Shown: one piece after another, positions 31,676 to 42,675 of the stretch | Layout of the letters: the number at the start of each line of letters is the position of its first letter | Numbering within the stretch: position 1 is the first letter of the stretch | NCBI GenBank assembly: GCA_963971405.1 | Contig: OZ020492.1 | Coordinates: 16,894,204 to 16,958,203, forward strand | Source of the DNA: Psococerastis gibbosa | Taxonomy: Eukaryota > Arthropoda > Insecta > Psocodea > Psocidae | Direction of reading: 5' to 3' | Length of the DNA stretch: 64,000 nucleotides | Made by a program: the position numbers and the translations under genes | Notes under the pieces: model-generated | What the model saw: the letters and a program-made list of their open reading frames with translations, nothing else | Databases searched by the model: none | Told to the model about the DNA's origin: nothing

Positions 31676-33650
31676 AATCAGTACCTTAAAGACACTAGCT
31701 ATGCTTTTCTCAGTATTAGGAATTGTAGCATGATCACATGAGAACTTATCATCAATATATTTCTTCGTAACATTTGGTATATTATCTTCATCACATGTAC
31801 AACTAGCTAACTTCAATATGCTATCCAGTTGGTTGCCATCACTTTGGCATCTCCATTATACCTGCAAAAATAATACAAAAAGATCATATTAAGGTCTTAT
31901 TAGCGCCAGAAATTATTTTGTGGTACGCTACCCAAGTAGGCTGTTATGTTTAAAATTAAATTTCCCAAGATACATTAATTTACTTCATGGAGAAAGCCAA
32001 CCCACTTTCTTGGTCTTGGCAATAGACACTGTTGTCTCTGCCATTGGAGTGTTAGTATCTTTCTTAAACACGTATAACACGTAATAATGCTTGGCTACAT
32101 AGCGATGTAATATACAATACAATATACATTTACATGATTGCATACATGATACATTATTTAAAAAAAACAATTTTAAAATAATCAGTACCTTAAATCCGCT
32201 ACGTAGATTTTTCTCAGTTCAATGAATTGCAGCATACCGTAGTCATTTGAGAACTTAATTCTGTCGCAGAAACGCTACAGTCGGCTAACTTTGGTACGCT
32301 ATTCTGTTGGTTGCCATAACACATAGCTTCTACATTATATCTACAGCAAAAATAAAAACAGATCATATTAAGGTCGTACAGCACCGGGAATAATAGGGTG
32401 GCAACAGTAGGCAGGGATCATTTGCGGTCTGTCATTGAATTGAATACTATTCTGTTCTTAATCATGAGTCCATCAACCGAATCTCTGCTGCTGTCCAGCA
32501 CCGTTCAGGTTCTGCCAAAAACTGGTGGTTAATGGTCAAATAATACGTTTGGGCCGTCCATATTCTTGCATTTTGCAAGTATGCGACAATGAAAATGATT
32601 AATTTCCCTGCAGTAAATTTTTAAAAATATATGCATTTTGAAAATGAAACTTACCAGCAGAAGAGTTTACATCGAACTGGAGTCATCTGTTTCTGTCGTT
32701 ATGAGTTTGGCGGACTTCTGGGCTCCCCGTTTGGCTAGGATACAGCCTCCCTAGGACTATAATCTCCCGGCTGCCTCAGTGGGAACTCTCACTGCAGAGG
32801 GTCTGCGCTAAGACAAGTCATGTTGCTGCTGTCGCATGCTGTAAATTTGCTTGCAAAAATTATACTGCACCAATAGCTCTTGCGGGTTGAAACGCCACAA
32901 GATTTTCTTCAGCTATCCAAATTTTAAGCAGTAAATACGCCAGTCGCAGCTTTTGAGTGTAGCAGGTTCGCTTATAGAACGCTATTTACCATTGCTTTTA
33001 CTGGAAATATATTCTGCCGTGCCGTCGCCTCTTTTACCACCTGGGTTAGCTTCCACATGGAACCGCATCATTTACCCCGATTAGGATCCCATGTCCAGCT
33101 GTGCACATGCAGCGAAGGGTTTTGTTTCTCCAAGAGTTTTATAATATCTTCATTAGGAGTTTTTTTTTTCAAACCAGACAGCCACAGCAAACCTTTCGTT
33201 AGCTTGGGCAGATCACCCGCCAGAATGGCTATAATTTCCCCATCTTTACACACATTCAATGATTTTTATTAAAATCTATGCATTGTTACACTTGTTACTT
33301 ATATTTATATTACTTTGAAGCATAGTCATGTGAGAACTTATTATGGCCGCAGAAACGCTTTGATTCGCCATAGCAATGGTACGGCTTCTCCGTATAAGTT
33401 CAGCAGGCTAACTTTGGTACGCTGTTCAGTTGGATGCAATAGCTTCGGCTTCTCCGTCTCCATTATACCTGCAGCAGAAATAAAAGCAGGTTACGTTAAA
33501 GCCTTACAGTACTGGAAATAATTTCGTCTTATTTCCGAACATATTCTGTCTCAACTCTCAAGGGTGGCAACAGTTGACAGGGATCTTTTGCGGTCTGTCA
33601 TTTACGACAGCTTGCAATACCATTATGTTCTTAATCATGAGTCCCAGCTT
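31676..33650 (-). repeat. three diverged direct copies of a ~300 bp segment
   Basis: Copies at about 31676-31930, 32181-32470 and 33290-33650 share cagtaccttaaa…ttctcagt, gcagaaacgct, ggctaactttggtacgct, gttggttgcaat, atacctgcagcaaaaataaaa and, in the last two, gggtggcaacagt…gggatc…ttgcggtctgtcatt and ttcttaatcatgagtcc. The spacing is irregular (~500 and ~1,100 bp). Between copies 2 and 3 lies the DUF4780-like fragment. This looks like an old tandem or multi-exon region whose coding potential has decayed. Confidence 0.6.
33068..33259 (-). pseudogene. possible DUF4780-like fragment
   Basis: Minus strand: GEIIAILAGDLPKLTKGLLW, then EDIIKLLEKQNPSLHVHSWT. The …LL..QNP.L….W pattern resembles the end of DUF4780, a domain common in insect retrotransposon-associated proteins. 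Only about 60 residues, no start or splice signal of note. It could equally be chance similarity. Confidence 0.3.
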
Positions 33651-34166
33651 CAGCCCAGACTAGTCCAGTCCCTGCCCATTGGCCCAAAAAAAAATATATA
33701 CGCTATCCATTATGCATTTCCAAGTACTGTTCGCCCGGAAATGTTTGCAAATGCACAATAGAATATCCCGTAATGCCTTCCCAAGTCCCGCATCTCCATG
33801 TAAATTCCCTATGCTGCATTTTCAAATCAGATAGAACTACTTTGCATGTATTTGTATACACAAAACTTCTGGGGGTTGCATTCCAAATTTAATGCATTAA
33901 GGTCACAAGTGGACATTGCTTATTTTTTTAGCTAAAATTGTCGATCTGTTGCACTTATTACGAATTCACGACTCCAATGTCAACATTAAAATTAAAATTT
34001 TCTGAATGTTAGTTAATTGTCTTCAACTACTGTAGCACCGTTAGTGGAACGGTCGTAGGGTCATAGAACAAAATCGAAGCAATATTTATTGTTATAAATA
34101 TTATTAGTGCGTTTCTTGAATTTGAAAAATTTATAAAATTTTCTTCTTACTAGACTATATTATAAA

Positions 34167-34388
34167 ATGGATCAATTTGAAAGTAGAGAGTTAATTTCGA
34201 AGTTAAGGGCATTCAGACCACAGAAAAGAGTGGTAAGTTTTACCAAAGGAAGCAGGCCTATAGTAAGAGGAAGATGGAAGGCCAAAGCAGTGAAACTGAA
34301 GCAACATTTCCGCATAAACCCTTTGGTAAGGCAAGCAAATTCACTAGCAGGCATGAATGATGATCTTAAACCTTTGCGAACTATTTAA
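34167..34388 (+). pseudogene. transposase N-terminal remnant, start inside TIR
   Basis: A 73-codon frame, MDQFESRELISKLRAFRPQK then a basic stretch (RGRWKAKAVKLKQHF). The ATG lies in the left terminal repeat; the mirror copy in the right repeat also has an ATG (MDQLESRKLT then stop). I infer it is the beginning of the element's own protein because of its position. The link to the YLDET piece downstream is unproven. Confidence 0.35.
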
Positions 34389-34946
34389 GGAAGTTGAAAG
34401 TTATATCAGTGATTTATTGTTAGATATGCGTCAATTCTGATATAACAGAGTCTAGGAGTCCGTCGAGGTATAAAATCAACAAAAATATAAAGGAAAAAAG
34501 ACGTCAATAATACTACGCGATCTCGACCAATGTGATGAAAGTATGATAAGGAACCCCATAATTATGTATATTCATCCTAGAATGATTGCTGACTGTTAAG
34601 CTTGGACACCCTGCGACAAGAAATGTTAGAGCTTGATGGTCGTTACCAAATGCCCTAGGAGAGCCTCCGCGTATTTATCACTAGGCGTCTTCACTTCAGG
34701 TAAATTAACAATCTGTGCTCTATAGTTACCATATATGAAAAGTAGTTCCGAGAGAAATGAATTTCAATTTGCTAGTATTAGTACTTTGGTCTGATAGATA
34801 CAATATTTCTAAAGACTTCTCCATAATATAAAGAAATCAATGTAATCAATTAGTACTCGCATCAGACCTCATTGTGAAAATGTTTTTCTTGGTTATATTT
34901 TACGTAATAAAATAAAAAACACAACCAGTCGGTTGAGGAGACTATT

Positions 34947-35189
34947 ATGTATACACGCATCAGAAGTGTAGCAGAAACAAAGAAGTCACAATTTCAATGC
35001 TGTGCAGATTTAAGATGCTTGACAAAATACAACGTCTTGGTCGAGTCGCCACGCACGCTTTCTTGGCGTTTGAAGTATTTACTAGGAATCCGGAACGCCA
35101 GGTCTGAAGGAAAGCGCATTGTATACCTTGACGAGACCCTTATTGGTGTGATACACAGAAACTCGTTTCTGTGGCCTGAACGCTCTTAA
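34947..35189 (+). pseudogene. IS630/Tc1-like transposase fragment
   Basis: An 80-codon frame with ESPRTLSWRLKYLLGIRNAR then EGKRIVYLDETLIGVIHRN. In related insect transposases this segment precedes and includes the first catalytic Asp (usually YR..GR.IVYLDET…). The rest of the DDE domain is missing because the right terminal repeat begins directly after it, so the copy cannot encode an active enzyme. Confidence 0.5.
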
Positions 35190-35619
35190 GTTAACTTTCT
35201 ACTTTCAAGTTGATCCATTTTATAACACAGTATGGTGAAAAGAAAATTTTATAAATTTCTCAAATTCAAGAAACGCATTAATAATATTTATAACAATAAA
35301 TATTGCTTTCATTTTGTTCTATGATGATCCTAAAACCGTTCCACTAGCATTGCTACAGTAGTTGAAGACAATTAACTATAACATTCAGAAAATTTTAATT
35401 TTAATTTAGACATTGGAGTCGTGAATTCGTAAAAAGTGCAACAGATCGACAATTTTAGCTAAATAAATAAGCAATGTCCACTTGTGACCTTAATGCATTA
35501 AATTTGGAATGGAACCCCCATAAGTTTTGCGTATACCAACACATGCAAAGTAGTTCTATCTGATTTGAAAATGCAGCATACGGAATTTACATGGAGAGGC
35601 GGGACTTCCTAGCGGATTT

Positions 35620-37195
35620 AACTAATTAATTTTAAAATTTAAAAAAGGCCACGTTACGAAACAGGTAAATTTCATAATCATCCATTTACTTCAATGAGAA
35701 AAGCAATATGAGATTATGGGCCAAACGCAAAAGAGCGTAAAAGAGCTATTTAACCTGCCCGACACATCCCCCGGAAAGTAGGAAAACATTGATTTTACTC
35801 GGAGTTCAATGCTTAATAATTGTCCTTAATATTTGCTTCCAACGGCTACTATTTAGTTTTCGCGCACAGCATCATGGCCGTAGGCAAGGGGCTTATTAGG
35901 CTGCAACACCCCCCCCCCCCCAAATGAAATGAAAAGAATGAAATAAATCTAGAACGGTAATATGAATATGTCTGTAAAATATAAACTGTACTGCTGTTTA
36001 AATCGTAAAACGTAAAACATGTTTCTTAAAAACATTTCCCCCGGGCTCCCATCCATCGGTTTGATGCAATATTATTTCTACACAATCTAAACCATCGTAA
36101 TTATAACGGCCCCGCCCCTCTTGCGCCTGCCACGGGCGGCAGCTCGGCCTTCGGCCTCGCGCCCACTGCTCATGTGAAAAATGATTTTCCCTCTTTTCTG
36201 TTGAAATTTTTCCTGAGCCCGAGACCTTTCCAACGAATGCAAAACCGTGGAAAAAAAAATTAGGGGTGGATTACCCTTAATATTTAGGGGTATGAAAAAT
36301 AGATGTTGTCCGATTCTCAGACCTACCCGAAATGCACACAAAATTTCATGAGAATCGGTAAAGCCGTTTTGGAGGAATTCTACCACTAACACCGGGGCAT
36401 GAGAATTTTATATGTAAGATGATTTAGTCCGCATATTCACAAAATGCTACAGTTCAAATTTTTACTCAGTCACTGTTGCAATTTATTGCAATTTCACCAC
36501 ATTAAAAAAAAATTTTCCTCTTATCCTCCTCGACATACAAATATGACAAAACATTCTGCTATAACAGGATTAATCAGAGCGACAGTTTCAGGACCTTCAT
36601 CACTTTTCTCGGCTTTCTCACCATCGAAACTTTTAAATATTCGTCCTTCCCCATCAGCACCCCAGTCATTTAGTAATGAATCCGTATACTCATCCTCCAA
36701 TTCTCCAAAGCGCTGATGTCGGGGTTACTCTTAATGACTGAATCTTCCGGACTGATATACTTTCATTGCAGGACCGCTAGTCACTACTCAGTTGTAAATT
36801 TCATATTTATATATTTATTTCCATGAGAAAAGCAATATGAGTCGAATGTACTTACACACTTACTTCGCGCGTCTAGGGAGACACGCATTTAATGGGTTGT
36901 CCAAAATCGAGCACCTTGGATGGCTTTGTCGCTTGCATTCAGGTCATCAATCGTGCAGGGACCAGATGGCAGCAGAGGCAGACGAGCAGTATCCTCGGAT
37001 TCTATTTTCTGTTTCAAATCGCGCGATTGTTAGTCGCATTTGAACACATTGTTTTTAACGGAAGTAATTACCCTATATTTTCATTTCAGACCACGCAACA
37101 CTAAAAAAAGGGATACCCTTGCATAAATTCACAAGATGGAAATTTACAGGGACGTAAGGGATACCATTCTAATGAAATCCTGAAAAGTTCCCATT
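35620..37195. other. unassigned; hAT MITE fragment near 35.88 kb
   Basis: GGCCGTAGGCAAGGGGC at 35877 followed by a 12 bp C-tract and aaatgaaatg matches, inverted, one end of the hAT MITE at 22794-22973; its other end is not found. 36090-36400 is a GC-variable block with phrases (aaaatttcatgagaatcggt) that recur widely in insect repeats. A minus-strand open stretch at 36716-36530 (RFGELEDEYTDSLLNDWGAD, then GRIFKSFDGEKAEKSDEGPE) looks protein-like but lacks a start and I cannot name it. Confidence 0.35.
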
Positions 37196-37199
37196 GATC

Positions 37200-37325
37200 C
37201 TGTGAGTGGATTTTTTTTATCACGTTAAATATGTTGCAAAGTTAATTGGGTTAATTGTAAGAGTGGGCCGAAAGGACTAAATTCGCCCATATGGAAAATA
37301 AAGGCAATTTTCTTTCTTTCTTTCA
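37200..37325 (+). mobile_element. probable LINE 3' UTR end
   Basis: Ends gtgggccgaaaggactaaat, tcgcccatatggaaaataaa, ggcaattttctttctttctt. This kind of ending (ggc.gaaag.ctaaattcgcccat…aataaaggc) is typical of arthropod LINE 3' UTRs. No coding part is attached; the preceding 37120-37200 contains an imperfect gggatacc repeat. Confidence 0.4.
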
Positions 37326-37329
37326 AGGT

Positions 37330-38225
37330 GTTATTTTTATTTGTTGGAAATAGCTCGACCAAAATTGAAGATTAGGTAATTATCTACTAACATTGTCCTA
37401 CTACTTTTCCACTAGGACCAACTTCAGCTATGTTCTCTAAGATACGTACACGTTTCCACGCCACCTATGAGGTAGTGTACGAGGCGCGTTTTTTTTAACG
37501 TGGTTTCCCCAGTAGGCATACTCCACGAAATGTTTTAGTGGTAAATCTGGTCTGGACTGAAAACTTTTATCCAAGGTTGAAGGGTCAGTGCCTCCACAAT
37601 TTTAAACTTATTTGGGCTAATTTGGTTGCTTGGATGTGAGCTGATCTGTTGTGACTGTGGAGATCGAGCTTACAGCAAGAACGGCCCTCGTCAAGTTAAG
37701 CGTGCTCAGGTGCTGTAACATGTTACAACAGGCACCATAACAAGCAGCAGCTCAGCTCTCCTTTGTCAGTCGCCTTCAGATTCTGGTACCACACGCATAG
37801 CATTTTTCTATCATTCGCGAACGCATAATATTTCATCATTTAATACACTTTAACAACAAAATACAACCACAACCCCGTGCTTGCTCCAATTACCAGTTTT
37901 CGGGTCAGATATCACCGCCGCCCAGATCGCCCACCACACAGACCCGGAAAACAAGGCAAGACCAACAAGACACTTCATTACTAATCAATGTTAATGGTCA
38001 GCATATGCTATGAAAATAGAACATCGCAGGCATTGACAATCAGCTGTGATAGCAAATTGATTTTCAAGATTCTTGGCGTGTTTATAACAATATACCAACA
38101 TTCCGAAACCAGCTGGGACACGTATACCGTACTACATATAGCCTGCTACTACTACTATCAGTGCTGGTCCTATCTATACGTGGTCCTATCTAGTATCTCG
38201 TATCTAGACGTGGTCCAAGCCCAGT
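37330..38225. other. unassigned stretch
   Basis: Mixed composition with no recognised domain, RNA gene or terminal repeat. The LINE begins at about 38230. Confidence 0.25.
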
Positions 38226-38229
38226 TAAA

Positions 38230-41200
38230 AGTTAAAATAAAATAAAAGTATTACTCTAAAAAATTTGAGAGTGCAAAAAACCCACGTGACTTTTGGAAAG
38301 TAGCTAACCAAATAATAAAACCTGTTAGGAATAAATTTATTAAATCAGTGAATGTTGGAGTTTTAAAAACCCAAGTGGAAGGACAGGAAAAACTGGTAGC
38401 AGATCACATTAATTCATATTTTGCAAATGTCGCGGCGTCCCTGCTTCAATCTCATAAAATAAACCAGGCATCTGTCCCCAACATGGCCAGGGAACCATCC
38501 TCCATGTACTTCCCAGATTTAACGCTTATTGAAGTCGACAAGGCCATTAATAAATTAAAAAGAACGAAATCTAGCGGCCATGATGGAATTACAAGTAACC
38601 TTATTAAAGACTGCAAAGAACCACTGCTCCCTGCACTACATTCACTTTTTAATCTCTCTCTAAAGAAAGGCAAATATCCTTCAAGCCTAAAGCTAAGTAA
38701 AATAGGGGAAGTTACTGAATTACTTCGAATACTAAAATATCTCGAAGCCATACAATTCCTTTCGCCAAACCAATTCGGATTTCGAGCTGGGCGTAGTACT
38801 GAAACCGCAGCCTTCGAGCTAACCAAGGCAATTATTGAGGGGTTACAAAATGGTCAAAAGGTTGCCACGGTTCAAATAGACTTAAGTAAATGCTTCGATA
38901 TACTTAACCATCGCATTGCAATACAAAAACTAGAATCTATAGGGATTAGGGGTTCTCACCTAAACTGGTTCCAATCATATTTTTCTAAAAGGAGACAAGT
39001 TCTACAAATATCTAGCCTTGAAGCTACGGAAATCAGCTCCCCTCTTTCCACTGAACATAGCATTTTTCAGGGTAGTGGCTTAGGTCCATTACCTTACTTA
39101 ATATTTTCCAATCAACTGTCTAATTTAAAAATTAATTCAAAAATTATAAGCTTTGATTCTAGCTGAGAGCGTTTGTGATCTCAAACCGCGAGTTCTCAAG
39201 TGTGTGCTGCTGCTTCGACCAAAATGCAAGCCTCTGGTAAAATCCAAGACTATGCGATGGTAAACATAAATATTAGATTTTTACATGCAATTTTACCCTA
39301 GATTTACCCTGCTAGATTCCAAATTTGCTATTATTTGGATGCAGGTTAAGGTTACTCCCTTTCCAAAAATAAAAATCCCACTGGTGACAGAATGCATGAC
39401 AAATAATTTATTATTGGCCCAATTACTGATTTATATTTCAGCAGGACTATTGCACGAGAATGAAAGGAAGAGCCCTGATGCTAAAAAAAACATCAGGATT
39501 ACCGCAATTACAGCATTGTCGCATCGAAGAAAGAACCCGAGGTAAGCAAAGGCGTAGCAGTATGCTAATTGTTCTCTGTCGGGAACTTGTGGAGCATTGG
39601 TCAGCAGACTTGATCGAAATACAGAAATTGCAAAACCTTTCCACTGAAGTAACTCTATTCAATGTTGTGAAAATGGTCGACTTGCATGTGGAATTAGGCT
39701 GGGAGGGAGGCAACTCCATTGTTGGTTTTTGGAGAAAAATGTAAAAAAAAAACAGTGGGTGTAGCAATTATTCAAATAACTGGCCGAATTTACTGAGGGC
39801 CCTCCCAGTGAGAACGCTGCTGCTGAGAGTCTTCAGCGTGATGAACGTTGTGAAAACGAAATAGCCCAATCAACTAAAGATGAATATGCTTGAGAACATT
39901 TTGAGGTGCGAGTTGTACAGGTCGGGGCCCAAAATTAGCGCGTATTAAAAATAAAGACATTTTTTTCTTCCTTTCAAACAAGAAAGCTTCAAAATGTGGA
40001 AAAATCCAAGACTATGTCATGGTAAACATAAATATTAGATTTTTACATGCAATTTTACCCTAGATTTACCCTGCTAGATTCCAAATTTGCTATTATTTGG
40101 AAGCAGGTTAAGGTTACTCCCTTTCCCACTATTGCACTATTGCACGAGAATGAAAGGAAGAGCCCTGATGGTAAAAAAAAAAAAAACATCAGGATTACCG
40201 CAATTTTTCTTGTGGTGTGTGTAAAAATGGATTGTTAAAATCATTAAGACAGCATTTTTGCACCGAAGAAAGAATCCGAGGTAAGCAAAGGCGTAGCAGT
40301 ATGCTAATTGTTCTCTGTCGGGAACTTGTGGAGCATTTGTCAGCAGACTTGATCGAAATACAGAAATTACAAAACATTTCCCCAGAAGTAACTCTGTTCA
40401 ATATTGTGAAAAAATGTGAATAAAAAATTAACGAAAGCTATTTCTCAATTTATGGAATGGATTCATGATCACAAATTAATACCAAACTTTTCGAAAATTA
40501 ATATTATAGAATATACGCATAATAGAACTTCCAATAACAACCCATATCAAGACTCTCCTATAAGAATTCATCTAGGTTCTTTATGCAATAATCCTAACGT
40601 GTGTAACCATTATGGGAACATTCTTCCTGTTACAAGTGTCAAATATCTGGGGTTGTACTTTGATACGCATTTATCTTGGAATGTTCATTTGAATGTGCTA
40701 CACAAAAGGCCTCTTAGAGCTATAAATGGAGTCTGGAATGGGTACCCCACATAACCAAGCTGTATAAGAACTTGCGGAGTATCAACTATATGCTATATAA
40801 CCTGAGCCAATTCCTTCCACAAGCCGCCCTTATTAAGCTATACAAAGCCTGGTACCAGTCAAAACTATGCTAATGTATGGGGGTTTGGGGAGGTGCAGCC
40901 GCTACCCATCTACAGCGCCTACGTACCACACAAAATTTCACAGTTAAAATCATAACAAAAACTCCTGTACTAACTCATTCAAACACAGTTTACAAAACAC
41001 ATAATTTACTACCCTTACAACTTCTATACAAAAAACATATACTCCTATTTTGCCATAAATACATTGCATTTCATACTACACGTCTCAAACCATTACACTC
41101 AGCTACCACGAGGTCCACAGCGTATCAAGTACTGCCACTCACTAAATGAAACAAGACGAACTCGCGGCGCTCACTACTATACAATTACACAAATAAACGC

Positions 41201-41590
41201 ACCTAAATCAGCGATTCACCAGAAAAAAAAAAAACCAGTACAGGCTTATAAACGTGAAATTGTACTCTGGCTGGAGGGGGAATCATGTCAATTAAACTAA
41301 CTACGTCTTGTAACTTATTTATTTATTGATTTTTACTTAGGAATGTATTTCTGTAACAAGGACCATAGCCCGCTTTGTATGTGTAAATTAAAAAAAAAAA
41401 AAAAAAAAAAATTAATAGAAACCTAGACATTGTATTGCTTAACAAGGACAATTGTCCACTTTTTTTCATGTTTTCCATGTTAATATATATTAATATTTAA
41501 CTGATATCAGGTTTGAAGTGCCACCCTCCCACGCTTCGGCTTCATTTTCATGTTCATTTTTGTTGAGAAATGCACGGTTTTCTATTCTAA
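38230..41590 (+). mobile_element. LINE interrupted by a duplicated repeat
   Basis: Non-LTR retrotransposon fragment. Blocks: ANQIIKPVRNKF…LVADHINSYFANVAASLL (38300-38440), VDKAINKLKRTKSSGHDGIT (38530-38590), LFNLSLKKGKYPSSLKLSK, QFLSPNQFGFRAGRSTETAA (38755-38815), VATVQIDLSKCFDILNH (38860-38910), IRGSHLNWFQSYFSKRRQVL, and a weak GLGPL block (39080). The LSK…IGEV junction near 38700 shows an internal deletion of the KGD/YRPISLL region. Foreign sequence occupies about 39167-40410, where the FADD motif would be. The LINE resumes at 40416 (KLTKAISQFMEWIHDHKLIP…VKYLGLYFDTHLSWN) and runs with frameshifts to its 3' UTR at 41590. The 3' end is duplicated at 30670-31190. Dead copy. Confidence 0.85.
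39238..40410 (+). repeat. two direct copies of an inserted repeat
   Basis: 39238-39680 and 40003-40410 are near-identical in most parts: atccaagactatg, gatttttacatgcaatttta, ccctagatttaccctgctag, ttgcacgagaatgaaaggaa, gcgtagcagtatgctaattg, ttctctgtcgggaacttgtg. Plus-strand text reads GKQRRSSMLIVLCRELVEH, then SADLIEIQKLQN. The copies differ by insertions, for example an ~85 bp block present only in the first (39380-39440). A third, worn relic of the same family is at 44970-45330 (cattaagacagcattgttgc). The pair interrupts the LINE. Confidence 0.75.
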
Positions 41591-41599
41591 TAGCAACTA

Positions 41600-42670
41600 G
41601 AGGCCGGGCATGGATAAGGAGTAAGCGGCAAGACCGTCATTCAGGGGATCTACCCCTCAGTCGCTGTTGCATCTGAAGTGAGGGGGGGGGGGCGGATGAG
41701 AACCAGGAGGAAGTGCGCACAGCACACGACAGGACCCAGGAGTTGTATCTGACTGTGAGTTGGTGAGCCTCGAGACCATTGGTATGATGAGAAGAATTAG
41801 TGTATATGAGATTAAAAGTTGGACCATAAACAGTGAATAAAGTACATTTAGTTAATATTCGGTATTTTTAATGTTAAAGTTGCTACAAGGAAACGAGTGA
41901 TCGCAAGCCGTCCCATTTTTTTAGATACTTGCCACAATTGGGAAGATCTGGCGTCCCCGACCATCTCACGAAGTCCATTTGTATAGACCGTAAGTAATTA
42001 GATTACTCGTGACTTCGTGGTATTTCATTTTAATAAACAAAAAATAACAAAAACTTAGAGTTTTAGAAAAACTTGTTATAACAACCCGAATTAGTAAAAC
42101 CCAAATAATCGTTAAGAAATTAACTTTGTCTAAGAAACCCACTTGTGTTAGTATAAAACCCTGAGCGCTTTCGGCAAGAACTGCCATCTACAGAGGGAAA
42201 CCCACTAGCACAGTTACACCTTATCTGCGATTTGAGACTTGCTCAACTCGAGGAGAAGATGCAAATGTGACTAGGGAGAGGAAACCTTGGTTTATATAGG
42301 ACTGGGAGCGGGGGGAGGAGGGGGTGGGAGGGGGCGTGGCTGGTTACCTATTCCTAACCTACTAGCTAGATCTATTAGAGGGGATGATTGTGTGAATGTT
42401 ATGTCGTTTGTTAATTTTTCTGCCTACAAAATACCTTCCGATGAAATTGGCTGATCAGAAGTACGAATATCTGCGGGAGCACTACGTAGAAAGCTAATGG
42501 CTGGCTAATCTGTCTTTGAAAGCCTACGCATGGTATGAATGAATGAACGAATTTTCGTAAATACTTCAATGCCTGCTGACGTCTGCGAAATATGCTTTAA
42601 ATTAGGCAAATGATAAGTTGGGAAACATAGAGAACGGGGGGAGGGGGGCAACGACTTTGGACTTTGTTGA
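41600..42670. other. unassigned; G-rich tracts
   Basis: Contains a poly-G run at 41682-41692 and a G-rich, quadruplex-prone block at 42303-42345 (gggagcggggggaggagggg). No coding region I can name and no terminal repeats. Confidence 0.3.
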
Positions 42671-42675
42671 TGGTA

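Larger units (their letters stand above)
33783..35607. mobile_element. ~1.8 kb DNA element with ~420 bp TIRs
   Basis: Left arm 33783-34198 and right arm 35187-35607 are inverted copies over their whole length with about 90 percent identity by eye (ends AAGTCCCGC; internal landmarks aatttaatgcattaaggtca, ctgttgcac, cttcaactactgtagca, aaatggatcaa). Between them are two coding remnants: one starting at 34167 and one at 34947-35189 with IVYLDET, the first-Asp motif of IS630/Tc1-type DDE transposases. No clear target duplication. Probably an internally deleted copy. Confidence 0.8.
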
